Part shown: positions 8,732 to 17,763 of the stretch, in pieces
Position numbering within the stretch: the stretch's first letter is position 1
How the letters are laid out: each line of letters starts with the position of its first letter
Position numbers and translations under genes: made by a program
Notes under the pieces: model-generated
The model's input: the letters and a program-made list of their open reading frames with translations, nothing else
Database searches by the model: none
Told to the model about the DNA's origin: nothing
From: Flavobacterium sp. LC2016-01
GTDB taxonomy: Bacteria > Bacteroidota > Bacteroidia > Flavobacteriales > Flavobacteriaceae
Direction: 5' to 3'
NCBI RefSeq assembly: GCF_009711135.1
Contig: NZ_WMIC01000004.1
Coordinates: 62,001 to 126,000 of the forward strand
Length of the DNA: 64,000 nt

Positions 8732-10159
8732 ATGAATTTCATGAAACAAAATACAAACCGATGGCTTGCCTTGCTTATCGTTTTAACCGCCCCATTATTG
8801 TCAGTTATTGATGTTTTTATAATCAATGTAGCTATTCCTGCTATAAAGAAAGGGGTGCAGGCCAGTGAGGCGCAGGTCCAGCTTGTCATTGCCGGTTATC
8901 TTCTTGGATATGCCGCATTTTTAATAACCGGAGGAAGGTTTGGGGATTATTTCGGTAAAAAAAAGGTTTTCATCTACGGGATGGCTTTTTTCACCCTGAC
9001 ATCCTGCTGGTGCGGCCTTACCCACAGTGCTTTTGAGCTTAATACAGCCAGATTTTTCCAGGGGGTGAGCGCCGCTTTTATGGTGCCGCAGACCATTTCT
9101 TATATTCAGGTATTATTTCCTCTCGCCCAGGACAGGGCTAAAGCAGTTGGCTATTTCGGGGTAACTTTAGGGCTTGCCAGCATCCTTGGACAATTTCTGG
9201 GAGGCTATTTTGCTTATTTTCATTTCTTTATTCCCGGATGGCGCTTGATCTTTTTTATAAATTTACCCATCGGTATACTCGCTGTTGCGGCGGCAGCGGT
9301 TTTTTTGGAAGAAACCAAGCTTGACAGATCAAAGAAATTTGATTTTACAGGAGTTGTACTGCTTACTTTTGCTTTGGGTTTTCTGATTCTGCCCCTGGTT
9401 ACCGGCAGAGAGAATGGATGGCCTTGGTGGAGCTGGTTAATGCTTGTTTTTTCCTTTTTTCTTTTTTTTCTTTTTGCGAAAAACCAGAAGAAAAGAAAAA
9501 AACTGGACAACGGAGAATTAATTGATACCGGGCTGTTTGCTTTCAGGGATTTCAATATCGGGCTTCTGAGTGTATTCTGCCTTTTTATGGTTCATAACTC
9601 TTACCTTTTGATCAGTACGCTTCTTTTTCAAAACGGTTATCACCTGGATGCATTTTTGGTGGGAAAACTTTTTATCCTGTTTGGACTGGGAAGCACTTTT
9701 ACTAATTTGTATGCAGGAAAGCTTTTCAGCAAGTATGGCAAAAAAGTAGCTTTTTATGGTGTGGCATCCTTGATGGTGTCACTTGCCCTGCAGCTGTTTT
9801 TATTTTCAAGTCCGGGAATCTCACTTTGGTTTATCGGCGGGGTTCTGATACTCCATGGTATAGGGACAGGAATTCTGATCACTTCGATTTTGAACATCAC
9901 CCTTCAGAGTGTCCCTAAGGAATTTGCCGGAGCGGCCTCAGGACTGTATTCTACTTTTCAGCAGACTTCTTCAGCGCTGGGAGTTTCTCTTATTGGGGGA
10001 CTTTTCTTCTCCATTCTTGCTGGGGCTGCCGATCTGATTGTATATCAGAAAGCGTTCCGATACGGGGCAGGTGCTGAATTATTGGTGCTGCTTGTATTGG
10101 GTATTTTGCTTTATATGCTTCCTAAAGCAAGTAAAGCAGCATTACATTATGCGGAGTAG
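8732..10159 (+). CDS. MFS transporter, DHA2 (EmrB/QacA-like) family
   Basis: This proton-driven drug efflux transporter of the inner membrane has 475 residues from the ATG at 8732 (an ATG at 8741 is also possible) and about 14 hydrophobic segments. The MFS motif A appears between TM2 and TM3 as GGRFGDYFGKKKVFIYG. Motif C-like glycines occur in TM5 (VTLGLASILGQFLGGYFA), and the proline-rich TM1 start is APLLSVIDVFIINVAIPAI, which fits the DHA2 D1 motif. A strongly basic KKRKK loop follows TM7. The gene is convergent with an HxlR-family regulator, which may control it. No terminator separates the two stops; the nearest plus-strand terminator is beyond the regulator at 10629-10657. Confidence 0.9.
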   Translation: MNFMKQNTNRWLALLIVLTAPLLSVIDVFIINVAIPAIKKGVQASEAQVQLVIAGYLLGYAAFLITGGRFGDYFGKKKVFIYGMAFFTLTSCWCGLTHSAFELNTARFFQGVSAAFMVPQTISYIQVLFPLAQDRAKAVGYFGVTLGLASILGQFLGGYFAYFHFFIPGWRLIFFINLPIGILAVAAAAVFLEETKLDRSKKFDFTGVVLLTFALGFLILPLVTGRENGWPWWSWLMLVFSFFLFFLFAKNQKKRKKLDNGELIDTGLFAFRDFNIGLLSVFCLFMVHNSYLLISTLLFQNGYHLDAFLVGKLFILFGLGSTFTNLYAGKLFSKYGKKVAFYGVASLMVSLALQLFLFSSPGISLWFIGGVLILHGIGTGILITSILNITLQSVPKEFAGAASGLYSTFQQTSSALGVSLIGGLFFSILAGAADLIVYQKAFRYGAGAELLVLLVLGILLYMLPKASKAALHYAE

Positions 10160-10182
10160 GCTGATTTTTTTAAACTGATGCA

Positions 10183-10617
10183 TCACTGCTGCTGTTCAAG
10201 TAAAAGATCCCTTTCTCTTTTGAGTTTCACTGCGAGTGTTTTTAATGTTTTGTCCTTGTTCTTTTTTAGCATTTCCCCTAGGAGCTGCGGCATTTTAAAA
10301 GGACCAAACTGATCTCCCCATAATATGATTTCGGTGATCGCAGGGATAAGGGCTATTCCTTTATCGGTGAGGGTATAGAGGAATTTTGATTTTTTTGAAG
10401 GGGCGGTATGTTTGGTAATAAAGCCATTATCGAGCAAAAGAGAAAGACGGTCAGTTAAAATATTGCTGGCTATTTTTTCATAAGAATACAAAAACTCACT
10501 ATAGGAACATTTTCCAAAAAAAATCATGTCCCTAAGCAGCAGCAGTGTCCATTTGTCGCCAAATAGATCTAAAGAAAAAGCAAGAGGACATTCTGATCTG
10601 GGGATAATCTCTTTCAT
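10183..10617 (-). CDS. HxlR-family winged-helix transcriptional regulator
   Basis: The product has 144 residues from the ATG at 10617, with one alternative ATG two codons upstream at 10623. The HxlR signature is clear: IPRSECPLAFSLDLFGDKWT with the family Cys at about residue 9, then LLLLRDMIFFGKCSYSEF, and a wing with the recognition helix around ASNILTDRLSLLLDNGFI. Members often sense electrophiles or quinones through the N-terminal Cys and control adjacent detoxification genes. The convergent MFS gene is the obvious candidate target. A perfect stem-loop lies in the leader only 5 bp before the upstream ATG, leaving little room for a normal ribosome-binding region if transcription starts above it. 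Confidence 0.88.
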   Translation of the reverse strand: MKEIIPRSECPLAFSLDLFGDKWTLLLLRDMIFFGKCSYSEFLYSYEKIASNILTDRLSLLLDNGFITKHTAPSKKSKFLYTLTDKGIALIPAITEIILWGDQFGPFKMPQLLGEMLKKNKDKTLKTLAVKLKRERDLLLEQQQ

Positions 10618-10628
10618 AACCATAATTT

Positions 10629-10657
10629 AAAGGGCTGAATAACTTCAGCCCTTTTTT
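10629..10657 (+). terminator. Plus-strand terminator located in the hxlR leader
   Basis: An 11-bp perfect stem AAAGGGCTGAA (10629-10639) pairs with TTCAGCCCTTT (10644-10654) across a 4-nt loop and is followed by more T residues, so it reads as a terminator on the plus strand. Plus-strand RNA reaching it would come from the MFS gene and be antisense to all of hxlR. The rest of the 10618-10944 spacer is AT-rich. It ends in an ATAATTATTTG stretch near 10870-10880 that may be the -7 region of the sigma-54 activator gene. Confidence 0.7.
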
Positions 10658-10944
10658 ATTAGAAATTCAAAATTACCATTTATAACTGAGTAATGCAATA
10701 CAATACTTACGGGTTAAATGTTAAATACGAAAGCTGCTGAGAGTTTGTAAAAGTATTGCGTTTTGCAATATAAATTGTTTAAAATTAATTGCGGATTGTA
10801 TGGGAATTTTGGTTAAATAAACAGATATTTGAAAATAAATCAGTCTAATTAAAATTTCACTGATTAAAATATAATTATTTGTACCTTTAAGAAGTCATTG
10901 GGACATTTTCAGGATAAAGGTATTAACCAAACTTAGGAGAGATA

Positions 10945-13677
10945 ATGGATTCAAAAAAAAAGCCGGACCCCAAAACAAACACGCAGTCTGGTGTGGAATT
11001 ACTTGCAAAAGACAAGGGTAATACAAAAGATGAATTATCTTTTGGCAGTGACCGCGAGGTGCTGCTTTCAATAGCAAAAAAATTAGTTTACGTCCGCAGC
11101 CGCGAGTCTCTCGAGGAATTTGTGGGCCAGAATCTCAAAGATCTCTTCGGATTTAGTGATATGGTTTTTATGCTGGTCTTCAAGCAGAAAGCCAGGCTTA
11201 TGGCTGTCATAAAATATTTCGAACAGGAACGTGTGATCCGCCCTGAATATCTATACCTGCTGAAAGGAGGGACCTGTTCCTCGGATGACGGAATAGCCGA
11301 TGCTACCTTAAAGGCAGGGCATCCTTTAGTTTTTACTATGGATGAGGTTCTGCAATGGGAAGCTGAGAATATACCGCCTTATGTAACGGTATTCAGTGAG
11401 AACAAAATGAAAAAGCTCCTTACGATCCCCATAGCGGTTGATGATCAGGTAAGCGGTGTTATTTATTTTTATTCCAAGGACAGCGAGGCATTTCCCCAGA
11501 ACAGGCATGAGCTTCTATTCTCCATCGGCCAGCAGTTATCAGCTGTGATGCTTAATATTCTTGCCAGGGAAGAAATACAGAAAAGAGATTTCGAAAAAGA
11601 ATTTCTCCTTAAACTTGGCAACAGCCTCTCAGGGGTAAGGACCAAGAATGATCTTGCAGAGACACTGGATGAGCATTTCCATAATCTGCCTTTTTTCTCG
11701 GAAGCCCTGATCTTATGGACCGATAAAGAAGAACAGATGTTCATCCCAGCAACTCACGATAAAAGTACTGGGGTGTTTTTATCTTCGGTATCCGGGCAGG
11801 ATGCTTCGGAGAAAAACTATGCTTTTTTAAACCAGCTTTTCCCGGCCGGTTCTCCTATAGAATTCTCCATCAAGAATGCGCTGCTCAAGAAAGACATTCC
11901 TGAGTGTGTTTTCAGATGGGCGGAAAACGGTATAAAAAAAGTGGCAGCCGCCAAAATATTTCATGTTACGGAGCCTGCCGGAATCCTGTTTTTATTTTCA
12001 AAGGAAACCGATTTCTATTTTGAACATTATTTTGATCTTATCGCAAGTATGGCCTATCAGCTTTCGGCTGCTGCGGCTAATCTTCATGCCGCCGAGCAGA
12101 TGCAGAACAGGGAGAAGGAAAAATCGATACTCCTTGAGCTCAACAGTGCTATGGCTTCCATCAGAAATAAAAATGATCTTCAGAAGGTCATCAACGAAAA
12201 GCTGAAAAAACTGCTGCCTGTCGGGGATCTTGTGGCCTGTGTCAAAGATGACCAGACAGGGGAGTACAGCCCTTATCTGCGTGATCCGGATTCAGTATGC
12301 AGCCAAGAGATGAATTATACAGATATAGCCCTGGGATGTTATATCGACAAAGAATTTGAGAGACAGGTGCTGCGCTCCAGCGTGCCGCTGGTATATGATC
12401 TGGAAGAACTCTCTGATCAAAAAGCAGAAGCATCTTATTTAAAGAAATATTACAAACTCGGCATGCGCGAAGCGGTTTATGTTGCACTGGGAACAGGGGC
12501 TGTTAAAACCGGTATATTGATCCTGATCCTTAACAGCCGCAAGAGCCTTACTCAGAATTTTATTAATCTGATATCAGGAATCGCAGCCCAGCTTTCAATT
12601 GCAATTGCCAATATTATTGCCAATGAAAAAATAGAAAGACAGATAGAGGAAATTACACGCTACAAACAGCAGCTGGAAGAAGAAAACCTTTATCTGCAGG
12701 AGGAAATACTTACCACCCACAATTACAGTGAGATTATTGGAGACAGCCATGCTATGCATGAGGTGTTTCGCCTGGTTTCCCAGGTATCAGAGTCGGAGAG
12801 CACAGTGCTGATCCTTGGAGAAACGGGAACAGGAAAAGAGCTTATCGCCCGGGCACTTCATAATACTTCCAAGAGAAAGGACAAGGTAATGGTGAAAGTG
12901 AACTGCGCCACCCTGCCGTCAAATTTGATCGAAAGTGAACTTTTCGGCCATGAAAAAGGAAGCTTTACAGGAGCTACCGACCGCAGGATCGGCAAATTCG
13001 AGCTAGCCAATAACAGTACCTTATTTTTGGACGAGGTCGGGGAGCTGCCTCTGGACCTTCAGGTGAAATTACTGCGTGCGATCCAGGAAAAAGAAATAGA
13101 AAGGGTAGGAGGCCGAACAGTCATAAAAACGGATGTCCGTATTATTGCGGCCACAAACAGGGATTTAAAAAAGGAGGTTGCAGCGGGAAATTTCCGAAGC
13201 GATCTTTATTTCCGCCTTGATGTCTTTCCAATTGTACTGCCCCCTTTGCGTGAACGCATTGATGATATTCCTTTTTTAGTACCTCATTTTCTGCAGAAGC
13301 ATTCGAAAAATACCAAAAAAGAGATTATGAAGATCTCCAGTATGGCCCTGAAACAGCTCATGGCGTATCAATGGCCGGGAAATGTCAGGGAACTCGAACA
13401 TATGATCGAAAGAAGTATCCTGCTCAGTAATGGAAACTGTATCACCCATGTGAACCTTCCGGGGATTTCCGATCAGCCTGAAGGAGGTGAAGAAGGACCG
13501 CTGCGTATTAAAACCATTGAAGAAAACGAGCGTGACCATATTGTTAAAGTGCTTAAATCATGTAAAGGAAAAATAGGCGGTATTGGCGGGGCCGCTCAAA
13601 TTTTGGATCTTCCTATATCAACGTTGAACTCAAGAATCAAGAAACTGGGCATCAAAAAGCATTACCTGAAGGATTAA
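10945..13677 (+). CDS. Sigma-54-dependent activator with GAF-type sensory domains
   Basis: This FhlA-like enhancer-binding protein has 910 residues. The N-terminal ~580 residues appear to contain three GAF-like modules joined by helices; each opens with a recurring pattern such as [23 protein letters not shown] or [23 protein letters not shown]. The AAA+ domain begins near residue 595. Walker A is GETGTGKE (625-632), the sigma-54 contact loop is GSFTGA (672-677, Ser replacing the usual Ala of GAFTGA), and Walker B is [11 protein letters not shown] Fis-type HTH closes the protein (about 868-905, [23 protein letters not shown]). It should remodel RNA polymerase-sigma54 in response to a small molecule, redox or stress signal. 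I found no convincing GG-N10-GC promoter nearby, so its targets are unknown. Confidence 0.92.
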   Translation: MDSKKKPDPKTNTQSGVELLAKDKGNTKDELSFGSDREVLLSIAKKLVYVRSRESLEEFVGQNLKDLFGFSDMVFMLVFKQKARLMAVIKYFEQERVIRPEYLYLLKGGTCSSDDGIADATLKAGHPLVFTMDEVLQWEAENIPPYVTVFSENKMKKLLTIPIAVDDQVSGVIYFYSKDSEAFPQNRHELLFSIGQQLSAVMLNILAREEIQKRDFEKEFLLKLGNSLSGVRTKNDLAETLDEHFHNLPFFSEALILWTDKEEQMFIPATHDKSTGVFLSSVSGQDASEKNYAFLNQLFPAGSPIEFSIKNALLKKDIPECVFRWAENGIKKVAAAKIFHVTEPAGILFLFSKETDFYFEHYFDLIASMAYQLSAAAANLHAAEQMQNREKEKSILLELNSAMASIRNKNDLQKVINEKLKKLLPVGDLVACVKDDQTGEYSPYLRDPDSVCSQEMNYTDIALGCYIDKEFERQVLRSSVPLVYDLEELSDQKAEASYLKKYYKLGMREAVYVALGTGAVKTGILILILNSRKSLTQNFINLISGIAAQLSIAIANIIANEKIERQIEEITRYKQQLEEENLYLQEEILTTHNYSEIIGDSHAMHEVFRLVSQVSESESTVLILGETGTGKELIARALHNTSKRKDKVMVKVNCATLPSNLIESELFGHEKGSFTGATDRRIGKFELANNSTLFLDEVGELPLDLQVKLLRAIQEKEIERVGGRTVIKTDVRIIAATNRDLKKEVAAGNFRSDLYFRLDVFPIVLPPLRERIDDIPFLVPHFLQKHSKNTKKEIMKISSMALKQLMAYQWPGNVRELEHMIERSILLSNGNCITHVNLPGISDQPEGGEEGPLRIKTIEENERDHIVKVLKSCKGKIGGIGGAAQILDLPISTLNSRIKKLGIKKHYLKD

Positions 13678-13723
13678 GAGCAATGAAATGCAGCTGTGGG
13701 AAAAATAAGAATCTCAGACACCG

Positions 13724-13757
13724 CAGTCAGAAGTTCTTTTTGACTGAGCTGTTTTTT
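13724..13757 (+). terminator. Probable terminator of the sigma-54 activator gene
   Basis: CAGTCA (13724-13729) can pair with TGACTG (13741-13746) over an 11-nt loop, followed by AGCTG and seven T residues. The stem is short, so confidence is moderate. It lies about 50 bp after the stop codon. Confidence 0.5.
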
Positions 13758-13805
13758 TAATGTATATCGGTCCTTAATCCGGGCAGTAATTTACCGGAAA
13801 AAAAA

Positions 13806-13878
13806 GCAGTTGAAAATCACAGCAGACCAATTTAGCTGCTAAAGGCAGTAATCAATCTCCCTGTTTATTTTCAACTGC
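13806..13878 (-). terminator. Long-range stem-loop with T-tract after the first DUF302 gene
   Basis: A perfect 12-bp inverted repeat, GCAGTTGAAAAT (13806-13817) and ATTTTCAACTGC (13867-13878), encloses 49 nt. Inside it a smaller AGCAG...CTGCT hairpin can nest. Read on the minus strand, the distal arm is followed by a run of T, so it would terminate transcription from the DUF302 gene (stop at 13916). The unusually long enclosed segment makes a structured RNA element an alternative. Confidence 0.55.
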
Positions 13879-13915
13879 TCTTTAAAAGATACTCTAAAGC
13901 CTGTTTAAATAAGGA

Positions 13916-14401
13916 TTATTTTAGTTGAGCTGCGGTAATCAGTTTTTCAATCTTTTTATCCATCAGCTGTGATACCGAGTCAATTTGAGGATTATCAAAT
14001 TGCGCAAATACCGAAGAGGGAAGGTCATATTCTACCAAAACAGTGCTGTCAGCATTTTCATGTACCAGCATTCTCAGCGGGGCATACAGCCCGCAGCTGA
14101 TGTTCTGTGCAGTCATTTTCATGGCCATCACTGGATTTCCGATTTGATACTGTTTGGCTTTTCTGCCATCAAATCCTTTTAGCCTCAAAAGTTCTCCGTG
14201 CTCAATGATATTAAAGAGGATAAGTTCTTCCTCGCCTCCTAAATTTTGCAGCAGTCCTGCCAAAGAGGCCTTGTTGCCATGTAGAAAATCAAGATCAGCA
14301 GGTTTTAATATTCCCAGCAGATCTTCAAGATTACCGGTAAAGTCTTCAAAAGTTCCATTAACTTTTACTGCGACATGTTCTATGTTTATTGTATTTTTCA
14401 T
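13916..14401 (-). CDS. DUF302 domain protein (copy 1)
   Basis: This cytoplasmic protein has 161 residues and belongs to the DUF302 family, whose fold is a dimeric alpha-beta domain of unknown biochemical role. The diagnostic stretch is the C-terminal half: QIGNPVMAMKMT, then LYAPLRMLVHEN and VLVEYDLPSSVFAQF, which mirrors copy 2 at 19266-19754 (QIGNPLIAASMS, MYAPLRMLVYEK, YADYELPSVIFGQF). DUF302 genes in Bacteroidota often accompany stress and efflux genes. Operator 3 lies 24-65 bp upstream of the start. The crp-like gene ends just 22 bp beyond that operator, so transcription may start independently at operator 3. No catalytic residues can be proposed. Confidence 0.85.
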   Translation of the reverse strand: MKNTINIEHVAVKVNGTFEDFTGNLEDLLGILKPADLDFLHGNKASLAGLLQNLGGEEELILFNIIEHGELLRLKGFDGRKAKQYQIGNPVMAMKMTAQNISCGLYAPLRMLVHENADSTVLVEYDLPSSVFAQFDNPQIDSVSQLMDKKIEKLITAAQLK

Positions 14402-14424
14402 TTTGTATGATAATTAATTACCTA

Positions 14425-14466
14425 CAAAGTTCGTGCTAATGGATTTTGGAAACATTCACATTTGTT
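14425..14466 (-). promoter_or_regulatory. Operator 3 plus -7 element of DUF302 copy 1
   Basis: AACATTCACATTTGTT (14451-14466, plus strand) is separated by exactly 22 bp from CAAA (14425-14428), the complement of the -7 TTTG in GAACTTTGT on the minus strand. It sits between the stop of the crp-like gene and the DUF302 start. Confidence 0.7.
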
Positions 14467-14488
14467 AATAAAGAAATAAACAGCTTAT

Positions 14489-15094
14489 TTATCCCTGCCC
14501 TCTTATTCGGCTCAGGGACTGCGGTGCTATTCCAAGGTATGAAGCGATGTAGTAGCTCGAGAACATTTGTAGAAGAAAAGCCTCGTCTTTCAGCAGTTTT
14601 TCATATCGTTCGCTGGCAGTCATGGTCAGCAGTGTAAAAACGCGGTCATAAGTATGTACGAACGCTTTTTCATTTAATTTACGCATCCATCTCTCATAGA
14701 CCGGAAGATTCTCAATGAGGTAGGTTACCTGCTCTTTTGTAAAAACAAGGGCTTTAACCTCGGTAAGTGTTTCGATTGATATTGATGAATTTTCATTGCT
14801 CAGAAAACTTCTGTAGTCTACCGCAAACAAGTTTTTGCTGATGCTTTGCGGAGTATTGAAATGGAAGGACCAGGTTATGGTTTTTCCGGTAAAATCAGTA
14901 TAAAAAGACCTTGCTTCTCCCGATACCATGAAATGAACTTTGTCGGAAGGATTGCCTTCATATAGGATAGTGTGTTTTTTAGGCAGTATAACTTCTTTTG
15001 CATTGGCTGCAATCATTTCTATGGCATGAGCATCAAGTTCAACAAAACCTCTCATGTAATCAAGAAACGGTTCACAAAAGTCAGTATTAATCAT
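14489..15094 (-). CDS. Crp/Fnr-family transcriptional regulator
   Basis: The protein has 201 residues: an N-terminal cNMP-binding-type beta-roll (about 15-120, with VILPKKHTILYEGNPSDKVHF and SGEARSFY) and a C-terminal winged helix (about 165-198, with SSYYIASYLGIAPQSLSRIR). The phosphate-binding cassette of true CRP (RxGE..ELA) is not evident, so the ligand is probably not cAMP. It is the last gene of the tolC-hlyD-MFS unit, 68 bp behind the MFS gene, with no recognisable promoter of its own, and it lies directly before operator 3. Because the operators of this window contain the TGTGA half-site that Crp-type proteins read, I infer it is the activator of the seven-promoter regulon. This is not proven. 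Confidence 0.9.
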   Translation of the reverse strand: MINTDFCEPFLDYMRGFVELDAHAIEMIAANAKEVILPKKHTILYEGNPSDKVHFMVSGEARSFYTDFTGKTITWSFHFNTPQSISKNLFAVDYRSFLSNENSSISIETLTEVKALVFTKEQVTYLIENLPVYERWMRKLNEKAFVHTYDRVFTLLTMTASERYEKLLKDEAFLLQMFSSYYIASYLGIAPQSLSRIRGQG

Positions 15095-15162
15095 TTTTAA
15101 TTGGTTATTGGTTATGTAAATATACTAAAAAAAGACTTGTAAAATGCAATACTTTTTAATGG

Positions 15163-16671
15163 TTAAGAGCTTAGAATAGTGTTTTTTAGTTTTTTGTAAA
15201 AGTAGGCCGTTACAAGGAGCAGAATCAAAATAAGACCAAGTTCGATGATGACCCCTGTAATCTCTTTCGCTGCGGTAAGGGTTGCCTGATTTTGTATGTT
15301 TTTGATGTAATCGGACTGATTTACGGTTTTTGCCAGAAAGTTATCCTGGTCTATAAGGGCAGCAAGATAATCAAGATGCCTGATTCTGCTGCTGTATAAA
15401 AAGTAACTGTACAGGCCGGAGAACATTCCGCTGCCGATGAACGACCTTACAATAACCATTACTCCGGCAACTTTTATTACATCGGGAATTCCAAATTTAG
15501 CAGTGGTAAAAAGTCCGATTGAGATGTAGAGCAGGGCGAGAGAAAAACCTTTTACCAGTGAGGGAGGCCAAAAATCGGCAAGGGTAAAATCATTGCCGAA
15601 AATGCGGTACATTAAGAAATGGTAAAAAGTAATAGCGGCGAATCCAATTACCATTAAAAGATAACCGTCCCATTTTTTCAAGTACCAGATGTAACAGAAC
15701 AGACAGCCTGCAATTATTCCAGGGAGCAGATACAGATTAATTTCTGAAACGCGGATAGATTCAAGCTGCAGGATACCTCCCGAGAACGAAGACTGCAGTG
15801 TCATGGGAATAAAGAGCCCTAACAGCAGAAAGTATATAAGCCCCCTGCCAAAATTATTTGTAGTTAAAAGTTTTAGGGGCAGAAGCGGTCTTTTGGCAAT
15901 AATTTCCCTTCTTAGAAAAAGCAGCAGGAAAAGCAGAAATGAAAGAAAACTTAAGGTAATCCTCCCTGATGCAAACCAATTTTCAACTTTTCCGTAAACA
16001 ATTACAAAATTAAAGCTCATCATGGCTATGGCCAAAAAAGCTATGCCCGGAAGATCAAGCTGGTATAATGGAATCTTATTTTTCAAGGGATGTTTTTCAA
16101 AGGAATATATTATGCTTATCACTGAGAGGACAATTAAGATATAGATTACAATGTAGCCCTGGCGCCAGTCAAAAAGATAGGCTGTGTAGCTCATCACCCA
16201 GGTGATGAAATACTGTCCGCCCAGGGCAATGAAATATAAAAAAGGATAAAGCCTTGAACTGTCATACTGTTTGCTCCAGATTTTCAGCCATTCCAGATAA
16301 ACTCCTCCCAGGCCCATCACTTTTGCAATTCCAAGAAGAAAGCTAGAAAGGATGACAATAATTGGCGTATCGGTATTGGCAATAATAAAATGCAGCGGAA
16401 GCATGAATGTAAATCCGGAAAGGATGATGTCTTTGCTTGTAAATCGGGTAGCAAGTTTCACAAAAAATACCATGGCAATTCCCATACCGATATACACTGC
16501 ATTGTATGCCATGGTGTATACTTCGGCGTAATATCCCGAGCTGCTGTACATATCTGTAACGCTGCCTAAAAAGATGCCGTTTGCACACAGCGATACAAAG
16601 AGAAGCAGTGCCAGAATAGCATATTTCAGATATTTGGGAACATTGTCGTAAAACAAATTATAGACTTCCAT
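15163..16671 (-). CDS. MFS-type efflux transporter partnered with HlyD and TolC
   Basis: This integral membrane protein has 502 residues and about 14 TM segments, resembling the permease of EmrAB-type tripartite pumps. The MFS glycine motifs are degenerate. Motif A is represented only by VKLATRFTSKDIILSG between TM2 and TM3. A conserved-looking LGGVYLEWLKIW sits in TM4-5, and the last loop carries a long soluble stretch (about 425-465, YSSRIRHLDYLAALIDQDNF) before the final helix, as in other DHA2-like pumps. The HlyD adaptor gene ends 12 bp upstream and the TolC gene precedes that, so export across both membranes is expected. Bacteroidota homologues are sometimes labelled as carotene monooxygenases, which this topology does not support. 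Confidence 0.82.
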   Translation of the reverse strand: MEVYNLFYDNVPKYLKYAILALLLFVSLCANGIFLGSVTDMYSSSGYYAEVYTMAYNAVYIGMGIAMVFFVKLATRFTSKDIILSGFTFMLPLHFIIANTDTPIIVILSSFLLGIAKVMGLGGVYLEWLKIWSKQYDSSRLYPFLYFIALGGQYFITWVMSYTAYLFDWRQGYIVIYILIVLSVISIIYSFEKHPLKNKIPLYQLDLPGIAFLAIAMMSFNFVIVYGKVENWFASGRITLSFLSFLLFLLLFLRREIIAKRPLLPLKLLTTNNFGRGLIYFLLLGLFIPMTLQSSFSGGILQLESIRVSEINLYLLPGIIAGCLFCYIWYLKKWDGYLLMVIGFAAITFYHFLMYRIFGNDFTLADFWPPSLVKGFSLALLYISIGLFTTAKFGIPDVIKVAGVMVIVRSFIGSGMFSGLYSYFLYSSRIRHLDYLAALIDQDNFLAKTVNQSDYIKNIQNQATLTAAKEITGVIIELGLILILLLVTAYFYKKLKNTILSS

Positions 16672-16683
16672 TGTTATTAATTT

Positions 16684-17742
16684 TTAGTTAATGGCGCGCA
16701 CCTCAACATTCATCCCCGCGCGAAGACTGTCCAGTATTCCGGCTGTCTTGCCTGTAAATTCAATTTTTACGGGAATTCTCTGCTGAACCTTTACAAAGTT
16801 GCCCGTTGAGTTGTCGGTAGGCACGGCAGAATAACGCGACCCGGTGGCTTCTGATATTGCCGTAATTTTACCAAAGACAGCCTGATTGTTTAAGCCATCT
16901 ATTTTCAATGAAACGCGCTGTCCTATTTTAAGTTTTGCAACTTGGGTTTCTTTATAATTTGCTACTACCCATTTACTGTTATTGCGTACAAAGGATAAGA
17001 GATTCTGACCCGCCTGCAGCAGCTGTCCCTCCTGGATATTTCGTCTTCCGGTAACCCCGTCATAAGGAGCAGTGATGACTGTGTAGGAAAGATTTAATTC
17101 CGCCATATCAACAAGGGCAGCGGTCCTTTTAATTTCGGCGTCATTGACGCTTATTCTTTTTGCTGCCTCTCCTGAGGAAAGATATGTCGTGTTTTTTTGC
17201 TGTATAAGGGCTCTTGCTGCCTGCTGAAGGGCTTGATATTCGGTGGAGGCCTGGTCAAACTGCTGCTGGCTCACCGCACCTTCTTTGAGCAGGTTTTCGT
17301 ATCTGTGAAAATTCTGTTCTGCATTCCACAAACGAGCCTGTGCTGCTTTTATATTGGCATCAGAAACGTTCAGGTTGTTTTCTATGGTGCTCACAGAGGA
17401 CTCGCTTACATTTCTGTTGGCAAGAGCAGCGAGATAGGCCGCCTGCGCCTGCGCCAGCTGAATTTTATACTCACTGTCGTCTATAATTACAAGCGTATCT
17501 CCTTTTTTTATAATCTGATGCTCGGAGAACAGCACTTTTTTGACGTATCCCGGTATTCTGGTATTCACGGGATTTATATATTCTTCGATCTGCGCATCGT
17601 TTGTATAGAGACTGTCTCCAAGATTAAAATACACTTTGATGCCCCACAATACGATAAGGCCCAGAATCACTGTTGTCACGGCATTCAAAAGAAAAATGCT
17701 TCTTTTTTTTGCGGTACTTTTTTCAATATTTGTTGTGCTCAT
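16684..17742 (-). CDS. HlyD/EmrA-family membrane fusion protein
   Basis: The adaptor has 352 residues. Residues 1-14 are cytoplasmic, a single TM anchor spans about 15-38 (FLLNAVTTVILGLIVLWGIKVY), and the periplasmic part starts with a lipoyl half-motif at INPVNTRIPGYVKKVLFSEHQIIKKGDTL. A long coiled-coil hairpin follows (about 95-210, rich in Ala, Gln and Glu). The second lipoyl half is YTVITAPYDGVTGRRNIQEG, and a beta-barrel domain ends the protein. It is not a lipoprotein, unlike the RND adaptor at 2310. It lies between tolC (21 bp) and the MFS gene (12 bp), so it should bridge that permease to the TolC channel encoded by the first gene of the operon. Confidence 0.92.
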   Translation of the reverse strand: MSTTNIEKSTAKKRSIFLLNAVTTVILGLIVLWGIKVYFNLGDSLYTNDAQIEEYINPVNTRIPGYVKKVLFSEHQIIKKGDTLVIIDDSEYKIQLAQAQAAYLAALANRNVSESSVSTIENNLNVSDANIKAAQARLWNAEQNFHRYENLLKEGAVSQQQFDQASTEYQALQQAARALIQQKNTTYLSSGEAAKRISVNDAEIKRTAALVDMAELNLSYTVITAPYDGVTGRRNIQEGQLLQAGQNLLSFVRNNSKWVVANYKETQVAKLKIGQRVSLKIDGLNNQAVFGKITAISEATGSRYSAVPTDNSTGNFVKVQQRIPVKIEFTGKTAGILDSLRAGMNVEVRAIN

Positions 17743-17763
17743 GATTTTTTGATTTAAAAATTA

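Noticed and set aside
10700..10944. Sigma-54 promoter (GG-N10-GC) near the enhancer-binding protein gene
   Set aside because: I checked this spacer and those near 2020 and 31900; no GG/GC pair has the correct 10-bp spacing with reasonable flanks.
15163..16671. Carotene 15,15'-monooxygenase, a label often given to similar proteins
   Set aside because: About 14 TM segments and position between HlyD and Crp genes fit an MFS pump; no iron-binding His set of carotenoid oxygenases is present.
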